This document shows positions 32,760 to 33,172 of a stretch of 33,172 nt of DNA, in pieces. The notes under the pieces are model-generated. The model made no database searches. It was given only the letters and a program-made list of their open reading frames with translations, and was not told the origin of the DNA. Position numbers and translations under genes: made by a program. Source of the DNA: Bacteroidota bacterium (GTDB taxonomy: Bacteria > Bacteroidota > Bacteroidia > Sphingobacteriales > Sphingobacteriaceae); contig JAURMH010000099.1 of assembly GCA_030830805.1 (NCBI GenBank), positions 1 to 33,172 of the forward strand, read 5' to 3'. The first letter of the stretch is position 1, and every line of letters begins with the position of its first letter.

Positions 32760-33172
32760 ATGCAAGATTTAATATCATCTGAAATAAAAAAAATACCTGT
32801 TGAATTTCAAGAGTGGGGTGTCATCGATTACCAAGAGGCTTGGGATAAACAAGAAACATTATTTGCCGAAATTGTAAATATTAAATCTGCAAACAGAACC
32901 AATAATACCGAAAATGCGACTAAAAATTATTTGATTTTTTGTGAACATCCAGCAGTTTATACTTTAGGTAAAAGCGGTAAGATGGAACACTTGCTTTTAG
33001 ATGAAAAAGGTTTGCTAGACAATCATGCAAGATTTTATAAAATTAATAGAGGCGGCGACATTACCTATCACGGACCAGGCCAATTAGTTGGTTATCCTAT
33101 TTTAAATTTAGATTATTTTTTTACCGATATTCATAAATACTTAAGACTCTTAGAAGAATCGGTTATATTAAC
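32760..33172 (+). CDS. lipB: Lipoyl(octanoyl) transferase LipB (partial, 3' end beyond window)
   Basis: Not in the ORF track. It is open from ATG 32760 to the window edge, 137 codons. The family motifs present are FCEHPAVYTLGKSG and RGGDITYHGPGQLVGYPILNL, the latter containing the RGGxxTxHGPGQL signature of the active site. The catalytic cysteine and lysine near the C-terminus lie outside the window. LipB moves octanoyl from acyl carrier protein to lipoyl domains of pyruvate and 2-oxoglutarate dehydrogenases. It has its own promoter candidate and is divergent from yraN. Confidence 0.95.
   Translation, partial: MQDLISSEIKKIPVEFQEWGVIDYQEAWDKQETLFAEIVNIKSANRTNNTENATKNYLIFCEHPAVYTLGKSGKMEHLLLDEKGLLDNHARFYKINRGGDITYHGPGQLVGYPILNLDYFFTDIHKYLRLLEESVIL

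Noticed and set aside
1-33172. CRISPR arrays, tRNA or rRNA genes, insertion sequences, attachment sites, prophage
   Set aside because: Scanning the gaps, none of which exceeds about 185 bp, shows no regularly spaced repeats, cloverleaf-like sequences, transposase ORFs or terminal inverted repeats with target duplications.

Overview
The window is AT-rich, gene-dense chromosomal DNA from a member of the Bacteroidota. The evidence is an alternative complex III (ACIII) gene cluster in Bacteroidota order, a type IX secretion (T9SS) style C-terminal tail on a secreted protein, exact matches to the Bacteroidota -7 promoter element TAnnTTTG, and start codons that almost all lack a Shine-Dalgarno sequence. 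A Chitinophagia- or Sphingobacteriia-like lineage is plausible, but I cannot fix the rank. Gaps are very small: no gene-free stretch exceeds 300 bases and the longest is about 185 bp. I see no tRNA, rRNA, CRISPR array, insertion sequence or prophage.

Layout. (1) 1-9263: a minus-strand respiratory operon, promoter-actA-actB-actC-actD-actE-actF-coxB, which continues past the left edge. It encodes a quinol:cytochrome c oxidoreductase and the start of its partner cytochrome oxidase. (2) 9312-11296: a deoxyhypusine-synthase-like enzyme and a DoxX-like/peroxiredoxin-like membrane fusion, both minus strand. (3) 11385-16215: a minus-strand unit recG - MBOAT acyltransferase - AlgJ/AlgX-like SGNH protein. 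(4) 16284-21379: a plus-strand EamA transporter, a minus-strand ParA ATPase, then plus-strand NIF3-like protein, zinc-ribbon coiled-coil protein and a secreted TPR-like protein. (5) 21369-24657: a minus-strand unit dcd - secreted cyclophilin with T9SS tail - MFS transporter. (6) 24718-25353: a plus-strand phosphopantetheinyl transferase. (7) 25357-31147: minus-strand three-subunit proton-translocating transhydrogenase (pntAA, pntAB, pntB), then an exported unknown protein translationally abutting dnaG. (8) 31213-33172: prfB with a programmed +1 frameshift, yraN, and a divergent lipB cut by the right edge.

How the genes work together. The ACIII-Cox cluster moves electrons from menaquinol to oxygen and builds proton motive force. 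Transhydrogenase spends that force to make NADPH. The rest is housekeeping (recG, dnaG, prfB, dcd, lipB, phosphopantetheinyl transferase) mixed with envelope functions (O-acylation pair, secreted cyclophilin, exported unknowns).

I did not find a convincing wholly new multi-gene system. The observations most worth following are: the RF2 frameshift with a perfect AGGAGG in a phylum that rarely uses Shine-Dalgarno sequences for initiation; the bacterial deoxyhypusine-synthase homologue that keeps the catalytic lysine motif but has lost the KHH motif; the DoxX/peroxiredoxin-like fusion; the six-heme ActA fusion; the His-rich ActB linker; and two strong hairpins sitting directly against the start codons of the next genes.
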